This document shows positions 1 to 8,379 of a DNA stretch of 40,560 nucleotides, piece by piece (positions within the stretch are counted from its first letter, which is position 1; each line of letters starts with the position of its first letter). The notes below the pieces were generated by a model. It did not search any database. It saw nothing but the letters and a program-made list of their open reading frames with translations, and was not told where the DNA came from. The stretch lies in NCBI GenBank assembly GCA_045613985.1, contig JAZLCA010000080.1:1-40560 (forward strand), written 5' to 3'. Position numbers and translations under genes: made by a program. This DNA is from SIG644 sp045613985. Its GTDB lineage: Bacteria; Bacillota; Clostridia; Oscillospirales; CAG-272.

Positions 1-1432
1 CAAGGGTCGCAGAGTAACCAAGGACGCGGCCATTAACGACGAGGGTATTATCTACGTCAATTTCGACCAAGAGAAGATGATGCCCGTCAATGAGATCGTC
101 AAGAAGAACGATATCTACTACGGCAACGAGAATGACGATGACATTCAGAATCAGCCGTATATTCTGATTCGCAAGAGAATGCCTGTGGTCAATGCTATGG
201 ATTTGGCAATTGCCGAGGGCTTGAGCCACGACAAGCTGGATTTCATCATCGGTGACAGCGAAACGTTTGAGGAGAGCGGCGAAGCGGCCAAGGAAGAAGT
301 AGACAACATGGTCACGATTGTCTACAAGATGTACAAGAAGAATAGTACTGTACACTTCTCCATTGCGACGAGATGGGTAGATATTGCCGAGGATATTGAT
401 ACAGGCTTGAAGCTATACCCTATTGCTCACTTCAATTGGGAGGAGAAAGAGGGTAGCGCACGCGGCGAGGGTGAGGTTAGATACCTGATCCCCAATCAGA
501 TCGAGGTCAACCGAACGGAGATGCGCCGTGTAATTACGGTTAAATTGCAGGCATATCCCACAAGGGTGGTGGATGTCAGCAAGGTCTCCAACCCTGCCGC
601 GTTGGATAAGGTTGGTGTGACGATCAAGACCAACGGACAGCCTGTGGATGATGTCAATAAGATCGTTGGTGTTATTCCTCCGGCACAGATGAGTCCTGAT
701 GTGGTTAAGCTACAGGAGGACTTAATCAATGTAACAAGAGATTTGGCTGGTGCAGGCGATACCGCCACAGGCCAGGTCAATCCTGAGAGTGCATCCGGCA
801 GAGCTATCCTGGCGGTTCAGCAGGCTTCCCAGGCTCCCATGACGGAGCAGAAGGAGAGCTACAAGAACTTCATTGAGGATCTTGCGCGTATTTGGTTAGA
901 GTATCTGATCGTATATTCCGCTGATGGTGTGCAGATGGAGGAAGAGGTCACAGACCCCGCGACTGGCGAGGAAGTCGTGCAAGTGGTTACTGTGCCGCAG
1001 AGCGTGCTTGAGCAGTTACAGGCAACGGTCAAGATCGACATCACACCGAAGAGCGTTTATGACCGCTTCGCGCAGGAGCAGACCATTGAGAACCTGTTGA
1101 CCAATGGCCTTTTCCACGTGCAGAGAGTCGGAGAGCTGGAAGCATACGCCAAAGCACTTGATGATGATTCTGTCGCACCCAAGCAGAAGATTCTTGAGAT
1201 CGTCGAGGAGATCAAGGAACAGCAGAGACAGATTGCCATGATTGAAGCACAGGCGCAGATGATGCAACAGAGAGCAAGTCAATTCCTCATGGAAGACCCT
1301 GATGCACAGGCTGATCAGATTGCCGATGCACAGATGCAGCTCATGATGGAGCAGGAAGCACAGTACGCCGAGCAGGAGCAGGAGCTTGACGAGGAAACAG
1401 CCGCCGCAGAAGCGGAAACAGACGAAGAATAA
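1..1432 (+). CDS. Portal protein, 3' part (gene split by contig ends)
   Basis: This is the C-terminal part of the dodecameric portal, the DNA entry/exit channel of the capsid. The reading frame is open from base 2 and joins in frame to the 5' part at 40076-40560, since the window ends are identical; the whole protein is 591 residues, in the usual range for podovirus portals. The middle contains helical segments and a region rich in Gln/Ala that fits the clip, wing and stem; the last 90 residues are almost only Gln, Glu and Ala and should form a coiled coil or the barrel. Its neighbours (terminase before, scaffold and capsid after) fix the assignment. Function rests on position plus general character, not on a catalytic motif. 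Confidence 0.85.
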   Translation, partial: KGRRVTKDAAINDEGIIYVNFDQEKMMPVNEIVKKNDIYYGNENDDDIQNQPYILIRKRMPVVNAMDLAIAEGLSHDKLDFIIGDSETFEESGEAAKEEVDNMVTIVYKMYKKNSTVHFSIATRWVDIAEDIDTGLKLYPIAHFNWEEKEGSARGEGEVRYLIPNQIEVNRTEMRRVITVKLQAYPTRVVDVSKVSNPAALDKVGVTIKTNGQPVDDVNKIVGVIPPAQMSPDVVKLQEDLINVTRDLAGAGDTATGQVNPESASGRAILAVQQASQAPMTEQKESYKNFIEDLARIWLEYLIVYSADGVQMEEEVTDPATGEEVVQVVTVPQSVLEQLQATVKIDITPKSVYDRFAQEQTIENLLTNGLFHVQRVGELEAYAKALDDDSVAPKQKILEIVEEIKEQQRQIAMIEAQAQMMQQRASQFLMEDPDAQADQIADAQMQLMMEQEAQYAEQEQELDEETAAAEAETDEE

Positions 1433-1465
1433 AGCATTTTGTTGACGTCAACGAAATGCTTTTTT
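1431..1465 (+). terminator. Intrinsic terminator after the portal gene
   Basis: A 16-bp fully paired inverted repeat (1431-1446 with 1447-1462, one G-T pair) starts in the portal stop codon and runs into six T residues (1460-1465). It would end or attenuate packaging-module transcription before the scaffold and capsid genes. Confidence 0.85.
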
Positions 1466-1547
1466 AATTTGACCCAACGTGATGTCATAAAACTCAAACG
1501 GAATCGGTGAAACAAACACCAATCAAAAAATGGGAAGGGATTCAAGC

Positions 1548-2315
1548 ATGGAGAACAACGAAAACCTTGTAACAGAAAACGTTACTGAAAACGTGGAGCA
1601 GACCACAGAAGAAACGCCAAAGCCGAAGATGTTCACGCAGGAAGAGATGAACGACATTGTAGGCAAGGCAAAGGCCAGAGAGAGAGCAAAGATCACCAAG
1701 CAATACGAACGAAAGTACGGTGAGCTTGAGGACGTGCTTAAGGCTGGCATGGGCAAGGAGGATGTGGGTGAGATCACTCATGACTTGCGGGAATTTTACG
1801 TAAACACGAAGAAGATTGACATCCCGCAGAGGGCGCAGTATTCCGAGCGCGACGTTGAGACGCTTGCAAAGGCAGACGCAGAAGAGATCATTCGCTCCGG
1901 CTTTGAAGAGGTGGTTGAGGAAGTCGACCGCTTAGCGGAGATCGGCGCGGCGAATATGACCGCGAGGGAAAAAGCTCTTTTCCGCGTACTGGCTGAACAC
2001 CGACAGAACGCCGAGACAAGCCGTGAGCTTGAGAAGATCGGCGTGAGTGAGGACGTGTACAACAGCGCAGAATTTCAGGAGTTCAAGCGGATGTTCACCA
2101 AGGACACACCCATTGCCAAGATCTATGAAACCTACGCAAAAACACAACCCAAAAAAGAAATCAGAACAATGGGAAGCATGAAAAACACCACGGCAAATGA
2201 TAGCGGCGTGAAGGATTTCTACTCCTATGAGGAAGCACAGAAATTCACGAAAAAGGATTTTGACGATAATCCCGAACTGTACCGCGCCGTAGAAAGGTCT
2301 ATGCAGAAATGGTGA
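1548..2315 (+). CDS. Capsid scaffolding protein
   Basis: This 255-residue protein is very rich in Glu, Lys and Arg, has long predicted helices (coiled coil around residues 30-180) and no Cys, as scaffold proteins do. It sits directly between portal and major capsid, the standard scaffold position. The chosen ATG at 1548 has GGAAGGGA seven bases upstream; an in-frame ATG at 1530 has no such site. The C-terminus (EEAQKFTKKDFDDNPELYRAVERSMQKW region, residues 228-255) is helical and basic and may be the coat-binding end. It should guide procapsid assembly and leave before maturation. No protease motif is seen. Assignment is from context and composition. Confidence 0.8.
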   Translation: MENNENLVTENVTENVEQTTEETPKPKMFTQEEMNDIVGKAKARERAKITKQYERKYGELEDVLKAGMGKEDVGEITHDLREFYVNTKKIDIPQRAQYSERDVETLAKADAEEIIRSGFEEVVEEVDRLAEIGAANMTAREKALFRVLAEHRQNAETSRELEKIGVSEDVYNSAEFQEFKRMFTKDTPIAKIYETYAKTQPKKEIRTMGSMKNTTANDSGVKDFYSYEEAQKFTKKDFDDNPELYRAVERSMQKW

Positions 2316-2346
2316 TACGCTTCCCGCATGAAAGGAAGGTATTATT

Positions 2347-3159
2347 ATGGCAGTAACCCATTTTATTCAGACAATTTGGTCGAAGAAGATTCAGGACGAT
2401 CTCGAACTCAAGTGTAAGCTTGTTGACAACTGTCTGCGCTCCTATGAGGGCGATTGTAAGTATGCACGCACCGTCAAGATTCTGGGCGTTGGTGAGCCTA
2501 CCATCACCGAGTACGACGGTTCTACCCCTCTGACCTATCCCAAGATGTCCGACCGTGGTCAGGATCTTGTCATTGATCAGGGTCGTGCATTCGCATTCTT
2601 CGTTGATGACATTGATCAGGCACAGTCCGTTCCCGGTCTCAAGGAAGAGTATCAGCGCAAGTCCTCTCACGGTCTCGCTATTGCGGCAGACACCTTTATC
2701 GCAAATCTGATCAAGGGCGTCACCTCCAACGTGACCACCGCAACCGCGCTGACTCAGGAAGCGGTCAAGCAGGCTATTGACGAGGGCATCGTTGCTCTTC
2801 GTGAGCGTAACTTTGACGAGGAGGGTGTCATTGAGATTTCTCCCGCCGTCTACAACGTCTTCAAGAACTGTCTGATCACCCTGTCCACCGACAACCCCGA
2901 ATACATCAAGAAGGGCAAGGTCGGTGTTTATGACGGCTTTGATGTCATCATGTCCAACAACATGGCCAAGGATTCCAACCACGTTTATTGCGACATTCGC
3001 GGCAAGAAGGCCATTGCTTACGCTGGTCAGATCAATGAGGTCGAGGCACAGCGTTCTCGCGACTACTTCGGTGATGAACTGCGCGGTCTGCTGACTTTCG
3101 GCGCAAAGGTCATCGACGAAGCACGTATTCAGGTTATCAAAGTACCCGTTGGTGCTTGA
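2347..3159 (+). CDS. Major capsid protein (HK97-fold type)
   Basis: This 270-residue protein follows the scaffold gene and has a start codon with AAAGGAAGG upstream. It shows the mix expected of a small HK97-fold coat protein: an N-terminal arm (residues 1-60), an extended segment with a central acidic stretch (QGRAFAFFVDDIDQAQS, residues 79-95) like the E-loop/P-domain junction of P22-like coats, an alpha-helical spine, and a C-terminal beta-rich A domain. Codon choice is strongly biased (CGT, GGT, GTC, TCC), unlike the genes around it, which fits very high expression. No N-terminal protease-processed delta domain is seen, consistent with a separate scaffold. Confidence 0.88.
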   Translation: MAVTHFIQTIWSKKIQDDLELKCKLVDNCLRSYEGDCKYARTVKILGVGEPTITEYDGSTPLTYPKMSDRGQDLVIDQGRAFAFFVDDIDQAQSVPGLKEEYQRKSSHGLAIAADTFIANLIKGVTSNVTTATALTQEAVKQAIDEGIVALRERNFDEEGVIEISPAVYNVFKNCLITLSTDNPEYIKKGKVGVYDGFDVIMSNNMAKDSNHVYCDIRGKKAIAYAGQINEVEAQRSRDYFGDELRGLLTFGAKVIDEARIQVIKVPVGA

Positions 3160-3217
3160 TAAAAGGCGTTGATTTGCCCTACAAGATAGGGAATGCACAG
3201 CGCATAGCATAACGCCG

Positions 3218-3252
3218 GAGGGGAGTGACAATTGTTGCTCCCCTCTTTTCTT
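3218..3252 (+). terminator. Intrinsic terminator after the capsid gene
   Basis: A 14-bp stem (3218-3231 with 3232-3245, two G-T pairs; core GAGGGGAG/CTCCCCTC) is followed by TTTTCTT. It separates the capsid gene from the spike gene. Confidence 0.85.
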
Positions 3253-3303
3253 GAATACAGAAGTTTCTCTTCTGTTTTGAAGAAAGGAAAGGAGATGTGA
3301 AAT

Positions 3304-5283
3304 ATGTTCCAGGTAAATGACGATTTGTCTATATATGTGACGCGCGGGGATATGGTATACCTCAAGGTCACGGCAGAGAACAACGGCGAGATTTACACCT
3401 TCCAGCCGGGCGAGGTCGTGCGTTTCAAGGTCTTTGCGAAGAAGGATTGCACCGATGTCGTATTGCAGAGGGATTTCCCAGTTACCGACTACACGCAGGA
3501 AGTCGAGATCGTTTTGAGCGGCGAGGACACCAAGATCGGAGAGGTGATCAGCAAGCCGCGCGACTTGTGGTATGAGGTCGAGCTTAACCCCTTTGACAAC
3601 CCCATGACCATTATCGGCTATGACGAGGACGGCGCGAGAGTATTCAAGCTGTTTCCCGAAGGTGCTGACATTCCCGAACACGCGCCCGAACCAAGAATCC
3701 TCAAGGTCATTGACGATGAATTTGACATGACATCGGAGAGACCGATACAGAATCAGGTCATTGCAAGGGCGTTTGCCAATCTTGAGAAGAGATTTGAGAA
3801 TACGCATGAGGCTGTTACGGCACTTCACGTAACGCCGGAGATGTTCGGTGCGATCGGTGATGGCGTGGCAGATGATACAAGAGCGATTTATGAAGCCATT
3901 CAGTACGCTTCTGTCCATAACATTTATAAAGTCCGGTTTACAAAGCTCTATAGGGTCGATAGAACAATTACGATTACGGGATTCAGACAGGACAAGGATA
4001 CCAAGCCCGTATTTTTGGAATGTGCCGAGGGAAACCCGTACAAGTGCGGCATCGTTGGCAACACAGGTGGAGAGGTATTTAGATTTGTCAATTGCCACCA
4101 CATGAAGCTGCGCTTGAATATCATCTCGTCTCTAATTACTCACCCTCAGTTTGTGAATAATATTCCGGCCAATGAGCGAAAAGGCTGTTCTATGGCTTAT
4201 GTAATCACCAGAGGAGGGGTCGAGCCGTCCTCTCATACGTTCGATATTGGCGGTTATATTAAATTGCATAGTAATACATCGTTAAATAGTGGTTACGGAA
4301 CAGTGGCAATTTACGTCGACACGTGCGAGGTTGTTAATTATTGCTCCTGCTTTGTTTACGCCGATACACCGATTATCATCACCATAAAGGACTTGCTGGG
4401 CATTACAGATAATCCTTATACCGGATCGTGTAAGGATCATTATTTTGTGGGACATAATACTTTTGAGTCTTACGGTAATTCTAACGCTTGCATTGTTTTT
4501 GACGGTGTAATGAACGTTAAAGGTTCGTTTTACGGATATTGCTCTAATGGTACGGAGAATTCGTCTTTTATTCGCTTGGCTGGTTTTTTACAGTCGGCAG
4601 AATTGATTGTCGATTGTGAATATACAGGAAACGTGATAGACGGTATCAGCACTATTTCGTACTCGTCTCTGAATATTACAACCGCCGGTATCTTGAAAGG
4701 TATTAAGGGCGTTTCGTTAAATAACGTTATCGTCTACGATAATATGTATTTTAAAGATGGTAGCGAAAGGATCATTATTGATAATACGGCTGTCATGAAC
4801 GGTTGTTCTATTTATACTCAATACGCAACGGTCGATATTCCAAGAATTATCGTAAATAACGGAACTATGTGTAATACGGAGATTTATCCGGCTAACGGAT
4901 TTACCCAAAATACCGTGATCGTAGAGCAAGGCGATAAGGCATATTTGACTCAATGTAATATCCATGAGGGAACTGCCGAGGGTTACGCTCTGACGAGGAA
5001 TAAGCGTTGTATCGGTTGGTCTTACGCCAAGCCGACCGCCGAACGAAATACAGGATCGTTATTTATCAATAATAGCGATATGTTTGATCAGTATGACGGA
5101 CAGCCGGCATTTTGGATCAGAAGAAACGGCGAATATGTTCCAATGTGTCAAGCCGGGTACAGAACGATTGCGGTTGCGGATTTGGCAATAACTACTCCGA
5201 GATTCAAAGGGGAGTTTATTGTCGATACAAGCAATAAATTGCACATGGCAACAGGAGTAACCGCAGGAGCATGGACAGAATAA
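3304..5283 (+). CDS. Tail spike with pectin-lyase-like beta-helix
   Basis: This 659-residue protein is the probable receptor-binding or depolymerase spike. Residues 1-130 form a beta-rich adaptor like the N-terminal domains of Gram-positive phage baseplate/upper fibre proteins. At about residue 180 it has MFGAIGDGVADDTRAI, the entry motif of phage pectate-lyase-type right-handed beta-helices (FGA.GDG..DDT.AI). Residues 200-600 are full of short beta strands with Asn/Asp turns. The last 40 residues (QPAFWIRRNGEYVPM onwards) look like the trimer tip. The DNA of the helix part (about 4080-5160) is visibly richer in A+T and in ATT/AAT/GAT codons than the adaptor part, suggesting that the tip was exchanged by recombination. 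Substrate is unknown. Confidence 0.8.
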   Translation: MFQVNDDLSIYVTRGDMVYLKVTAENNGEIYTFQPGEVVRFKVFAKKDCTDVVLQRDFPVTDYTQEVEIVLSGEDTKIGEVISKPRDLWYEVELNPFDNPMTIIGYDEDGARVFKLFPEGADIPEHAPEPRILKVIDDEFDMTSERPIQNQVIARAFANLEKRFENTHEAVTALHVTPEMFGAIGDGVADDTRAIYEAIQYASVHNIYKVRFTKLYRVDRTITITGFRQDKDTKPVFLECAEGNPYKCGIVGNTGGEVFRFVNCHHMKLRLNIISSLITHPQFVNNIPANERKGCSMAYVITRGGVEPSSHTFDIGGYIKLHSNTSLNSGYGTVAIYVDTCEVVNYCSCFVYADTPIIITIKDLLGITDNPYTGSCKDHYFVGHNTFESYGNSNACIVFDGVMNVKGSFYGYCSNGTENSSFIRLAGFLQSAELIVDCEYTGNVIDGISTISYSSLNITTAGILKGIKGVSLNNVIVYDNMYFKDGSERIIIDNTAVMNGCSIYTQYATVDIPRIIVNNGTMCNTEIYPANGFTQNTVIVEQGDKAYLTQCNIHEGTAEGYALTRNKRCIGWSYAKPTAERNTGSLFINNSDMFDQYDGQPAFWIRRNGEYVPMCQAGYRTIAVADLAITTPRFKGEFIVDTSNKLHMATGVTAGAWTE

Positions 5284-5293
5284 TCGTTTACAA

Positions 5294-5326
5294 AAGCACC
5301 ATCTTACGGGGTGGTGCTTCTCTTTT
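5294..5326 (+). terminator. Hairpin with T-rich tail after the spike gene
   Basis: AAGCACCA (5294-5301) pairs with TGGTGCTT (5312-5319), extended by a few inner pairs, then TCTTTT follows. The next gene's ribosome binding site lies only a few bases further on, so this is likely an attenuator. Confidence 0.7.
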
Positions 5327-5342
5327 GGAAAGGAGATAACAC

Positions 5343-5882
5343 ATGAGTTTGAAAGGCACAACCAATTCACAGAAGACGGTGAATGGTGAGGTTTCGGTCG
5401 AATATAACGTTAAGGCAAACGTCTCCATTCCGCTCAAGATCCACGGAAAGAGTGCCTATGAGATCGCTGTCATGCTCGGCTTTGACGGAACGGTAGAGGA
5501 ATGGCTGGAATCTTTGAAGGGTGCTACCCCCGTGAAGGGCAAGGACTACTTCACAGAGGAAGACGTGAATGGAATCATCGAAACTGTTCTGCAAAACATC
5601 GTGATCAATGTCCAGCCCGCAAAGCTTGGCGAGGTAACCATCCTCGCCAATGGCTGGGTAGGCGATGCAAGCCCGTATGCGCAAGTGGTAGAGGTTGCCG
5701 GGGCAACGGAAAATAGTCAGGTTGACCTCACGCCGAGTGTAGAGCAGTTGGCAATATTCCATGACAAAGACCTTGCTTTCGTTACGGAGAATGACGGCGG
5801 TGTTATAACCGTGTATGCTGTCGGACAGAAGCCGCAGAACGACTACACGATTCAGGTAACGATCACGGAGGTGGAAGCATGA
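5343..5882 (+). CDS. Fibre-associated structural protein
   Basis: This 179-residue protein starts after AAAGGAG. The centre holds TPVKGKDYFTEEDVNGIIET, a motif common in tail-fibre and baseplate-linked proteins of Gram-positive phages, also present in the next gene. The N-terminal 50 residues (VSVEYNVKANVSIPLKI) and the C-terminal 75 residues are beta-rich and look like small beta-sandwich domains. It overlaps the next gene by 4 bases and belongs to the host-recognition cassette between two hairpins. I infer a structural role in the fibre; no enzyme motif is seen. Confidence 0.6.
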   Translation: MSLKGTTNSQKTVNGEVSVEYNVKANVSIPLKIHGKSAYEIAVMLGFDGTVEEWLESLKGATPVKGKDYFTEEDVNGIIETVLQNIVINVQPAKLGEVTILANGWVGDASPYAQVVEVAGATENSQVDLTPSVEQLAIFHDKDLAFVTENDGGVITVYAVGQKPQNDYTIQVTITEVEA

Positions 5883-6184
5883 GCAGAAAAATCATTGGCG
5901 TGACAGTTGGTACGCCTATGAGTCAGGCAAAGATCGAGGAGGAATTAAAGCCTGTTAAAACAATCAATGGCGTTCACCCTGATAATGCTGGAAATGTTGA
6001 GATAGAAGCCGGAAAAGGTGACAAGGGCGAACCGGGCTATTCTCCCGTTAGGGGCGTTGACTACTGGACAGAGGAAGATATTTCTTGTATAAAGGCATAT
6101 ATTGACGAAGTTATATCCCTAATTACTGGCACGGGGGAACTGGGTGTTGCTAAATTGGGTTTAATGAAACTCGGAATACATTGA
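5879..6184 (+). CDS. Small fibre-associated protein with collagen-like segment
   Basis: This 101-residue protein starts in an ATGA overlap with the gene before. Around residues 44-55 it has GKGDKGEPGYSP, a short collagen-like Gly-X-Y stretch, followed by VRGVDYWTEEDI, homologous to the VKGKDYFTEEDV motif of the upstream gene, and then a helix. The C-terminus is hydrophobic and Gly-rich. The shared motif suggests that both proteins dock to the same partner. It may be a linker between spike and esterase fibre. Confidence 0.6.
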   Translation: MSRKIIGVTVGTPMSQAKIEEELKPVKTINGVHPDNAGNVEIEAGKGDKGEPGYSPVRGVDYWTEEDISCIKAYIDEVISLITGTGELGVAKLGLMKLGIH

Positions 6185-6202
6185 ACTATGGGGGACAAAT
6201 AA

Positions 6203-7672
6203 ATGAGTTATACGAAACAGAATTTTACGGACGGACAGATTTTGAAGGCTGAACACCTAAATCACATTGAAGATGGTATCTATCGGCTTGGCGAGGAAAC
6301 TTTCGTAGATGGAGCGAAGGCGAAGCGTGAAATGTTGCTTTGCGATGCGCTTGATAAAGCGACAAAAACGTCTGGTCGTTTTTTTAACGGTAATAGTTGG
6401 AGTACAGTTGAAGCGGATGGTTGGAATTACTACACGCTGCCTGTAACGCCCGGTCTAAAGTGTAGAGTATCTACATATTGCGTGTCTAACGCCTACGCGG
6501 TAGCTATTCACAATGAAGATGGAGGCTTTGTCGCAAGATATCCCGAAGCACCTAACGGCGTTGTCGATATTACATTCGAAATTCCGAACGGAGCAAGTTA
6601 TATCATTGTAAACGAGTTATCTTCCGAACCGCTGATCCTTGAATTGGAATCGGAAGTGTATGGCTTTAGCTCTGCTTTAAGAAACGCAACCATCGACAAC
6701 TATGTTAAAGATGCTGGGTTTATTAGCGTGAAAGACAAAGCCAAAAAAGTGGAAAACCGATTTCTTACCAGAAGCCTTTCTTATACAAGCATCAATGGAT
6801 GGAACACATACGAATTAGCTGTCACAAGTGGCGAAACCTATAAAATCAAAACTTATTATGTAAGTGCGGCGGTTATGTATGCGTTTGGTTATGCAGATGG
6901 TAATGTATCGGTATATCCCACCAGCGAACCTCCTTCGGGAATTGTTGAAGAAATTGAATTAACAATACCTAACAATGTTGTAAAAATTGTAATCAACGAA
7001 AATGCTGGTGAGAGTGCGGTAATTGAGAAAAAAGACAGTAGCGTTGTCCGTTTTAGGAATCTGTCAGATTATTTGTATGGGAAAAAGTTGGTTGCTTGTG
7101 GCGACAGTATCACCGAAGCTATCAACCCGAATGGTGGCAATTTCGACAATTATGCTCGAATTGTTGCAAAAAGACACGGCATGAGTTGTCATGTTGATGG
7201 TATCGGAGGAACTACCATGACAAACATTGGAGATGGTAGAGCATTTTCGGAATCGAGATATTTGCAAGTGCCTGATTTCGATTATCTGACATTGTGGTTT
7301 GGATGGAATGATGGAGCTTATGCGGAACTCGGAACGATTAACGATACTGGCAACACAACATTCTATGGCGGATATAAAACCGTGTTGGAACACCTTATCA
7401 CAAACAATCCGACAAAGAAAATCGGTTTGATTGTGCCTTATGGTTCGGAAGGTCTGAAACCTATTGCACAAGCGGTGCGTGAGTTGTCCCAAATGTACGG
7501 TGTTCCTTGCCTTGATTTGTGGGATTACAATAAATGCTCCTTGTTATGGGGTGCCGCAAATGATGCACAACTTGCAAGACGAGATGCTCTAACTTATGAC
7601 ACAACACACCCCAATCAAGCTGGTCACGAGTATTTGTCCACGATGTACGAACAGTTTTTGCTGTCCTTGTAA
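6203..7672 (+). CDS. Tail fibre with C-terminal SGNH esterase
   Basis: This 489-residue protein opens with TKQNFTDGQILKAEHLNHIE, an N-terminal signature of Gram-positive phage fibre/baseplate proteins. Two similar beta-sandwich repeats follow (about 55-150 and 185-275; both contain a GW.xY.L.VT.G pattern and a later IPNxxxxIxIN pattern). The C-terminal domain (about 292-489) is an SGNH/GDSL hydrolase: block I ACGDSITE with Ser302, a Gly-rich block II near 333, GWND at 366-369 and the Asp465/His468 pair in DTTHPN. Such domains deacetylate capsule or wall polysaccharides. With the beta-helix spike, the phage would have two different glycan-processing tail parts. Substrate cannot be told. Confidence 0.8.
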   Translation: MSYTKQNFTDGQILKAEHLNHIEDGIYRLGEETFVDGAKAKREMLLCDALDKATKTSGRFFNGNSWSTVEADGWNYYTLPVTPGLKCRVSTYCVSNAYAVAIHNEDGGFVARYPEAPNGVVDITFEIPNGASYIIVNELSSEPLILELESEVYGFSSALRNATIDNYVKDAGFISVKDKAKKVENRFLTRSLSYTSINGWNTYELAVTSGETYKIKTYYVSAAVMYAFGYADGNVSVYPTSEPPSGIVEEIELTIPNNVVKIVINENAGESAVIEKKDSSVVRFRNLSDYLYGKKLVACGDSITEAINPNGGNFDNYARIVAKRHGMSCHVDGIGGTTMTNIGDGRAFSESRYLQVPDFDYLTLWFGWNDGAYAELGTINDTGNTTFYGGYKTVLEHLITNNPTKKIGLIVPYGSEGLKPIAQAVRELSQMYGVPCLDLWDYNKCSLLWGAANDAQLARRDALTYDTTHPNQAGHEYLSTMYEQFLLSL

Positions 7673-7702
7673 GGAGCAATAAGTTGCGAGATTGGAGGCA
7701 CG

Positions 7703-7783
7703 ATGTTTTATGTGATGTCTCTCACCGAGGAAGTGGAGCGGATGTTCTTGGAGTTTTGTGAATATGATAAGCACCGTCCATGA
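7703..7783 (+). CDS. Possible 26-residue small protein
   Basis: A short frame (MFYVMSLTEEVERMFLEFCE start) begins after TTGGAGG at ideal distance in the 143-base gap between the esterase fibre and the connector gene. Its stop codon lies inside the loop region of the hairpin at 7769-7794. It could be a real microprotein or a leader peptide whose translation affects that hairpin. I know no homologue. Confidence 0.35.
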   Translation: MFYVMSLTEEVERMFLEFCEYDKHRP

Positions 7784-7798
7784 GGGCGGTGCTTTTCT
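7769..7798 (+). terminator. Hairpin with T-run before the connector genes
   Basis: AAGCACCGTCC (7769-7779) and GGGCGGTGCTT (7784-7794) form an 11-bp stem with a four-base loop, followed by TTTTCT. Its stem strongly resembles the hairpin at 5294, so the same kind of element closes both sides of the fibre genes. Confidence 0.7.
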
Positions 7799-7815
7799 AT
7801 GAAAGGAGTGAGTAA

Positions 7816-8379
7816 ATGAATCTTCTGGAAATGAAGAAGAAGGTACTCGGTTTGATTGAAGAGTTAAATCCCGACAGCGAGTTATTGACGGACGATCCTG
7901 ACATTGCGACAAAGATCAATGCGGTGGTCAATCAGATCATGTATGAGCTGGTGAGACTCAAACGCATTCCGAAATACGTTGAGATTCCCGTCAAGGCGGG
8001 TGAGATACTGACGCTTGAGAAGATCGCGGGTAAGGTCGGGTATGAAATTTATCAGCTCGGCCTTATTTGCGGTGTTACCTACGTTCCCAAGGCAAGCGGG
8101 ACGGTCTTTAAGTTTTTGGAGAGCGGCACAGCGGAGATCGATTGCTTTGTCTATCCCGAACGGATTGACGAGAAGACGAAGGACAAGGCGTATGAGTTTG
8201 AGCTTTCGGAGGATGTGCTTGAGATTATGCCGTATGGCATTGCGGCCGATCTGCTCAAGAGTGACGTATCGGCGCAGTATGGCAACGTATACGCGCAGAG
8301 ATATGAGATGCTCAAGCGCGAGATCGACCCGCGCTATCAGGGATATGCCATCACCATTGAGGGGGGATATAACGTATGA
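7816..8379 (+). CDS. Head-tail connector (adaptor) protein
   Basis: This 187-residue protein starts after GAAAGGAG. The N-terminal part (residues 1-60) is helical with a DIATKINAVVNQIMYELVRL segment, as in the helical bundle of podovirus adaptors (P22 gp4/T7 gp11 type); the C-terminal part (130-180) again helical (ADLLKSDVSAQYGNVYAQRY). It overlaps the next gene by 4 bases. Position directly before a large beta-rich nozzle-like protein supports the connector role, where it would sit under the portal and carry the tail. Assignment is from context and secondary-structure pattern. Confidence 0.65.
   Translation: MNLLEMKKKVLGLIEELNPDSELLTDDPDIATKINAVVNQIMYELVRLKRIPKYVEIPVKAGEILTLEKIAGKVGYEIYQLGLICGVTYVPKASGTVFKFLESGTAEIDCFVYPERIDEKTKDKAYEFELSEDVLEIMPYGIAADLLKSDVSAQYGNVYAQRYEMLKREIDPRYQGYAITIEGGYNV

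Noticed and set aside
2299..4101. A 600-codon open frame on the minus strand
   Set aside because: It lies fully opposite the capsid and spike genes, has no ribosome binding site, and its open state follows from the biased codons of the capsid gene.
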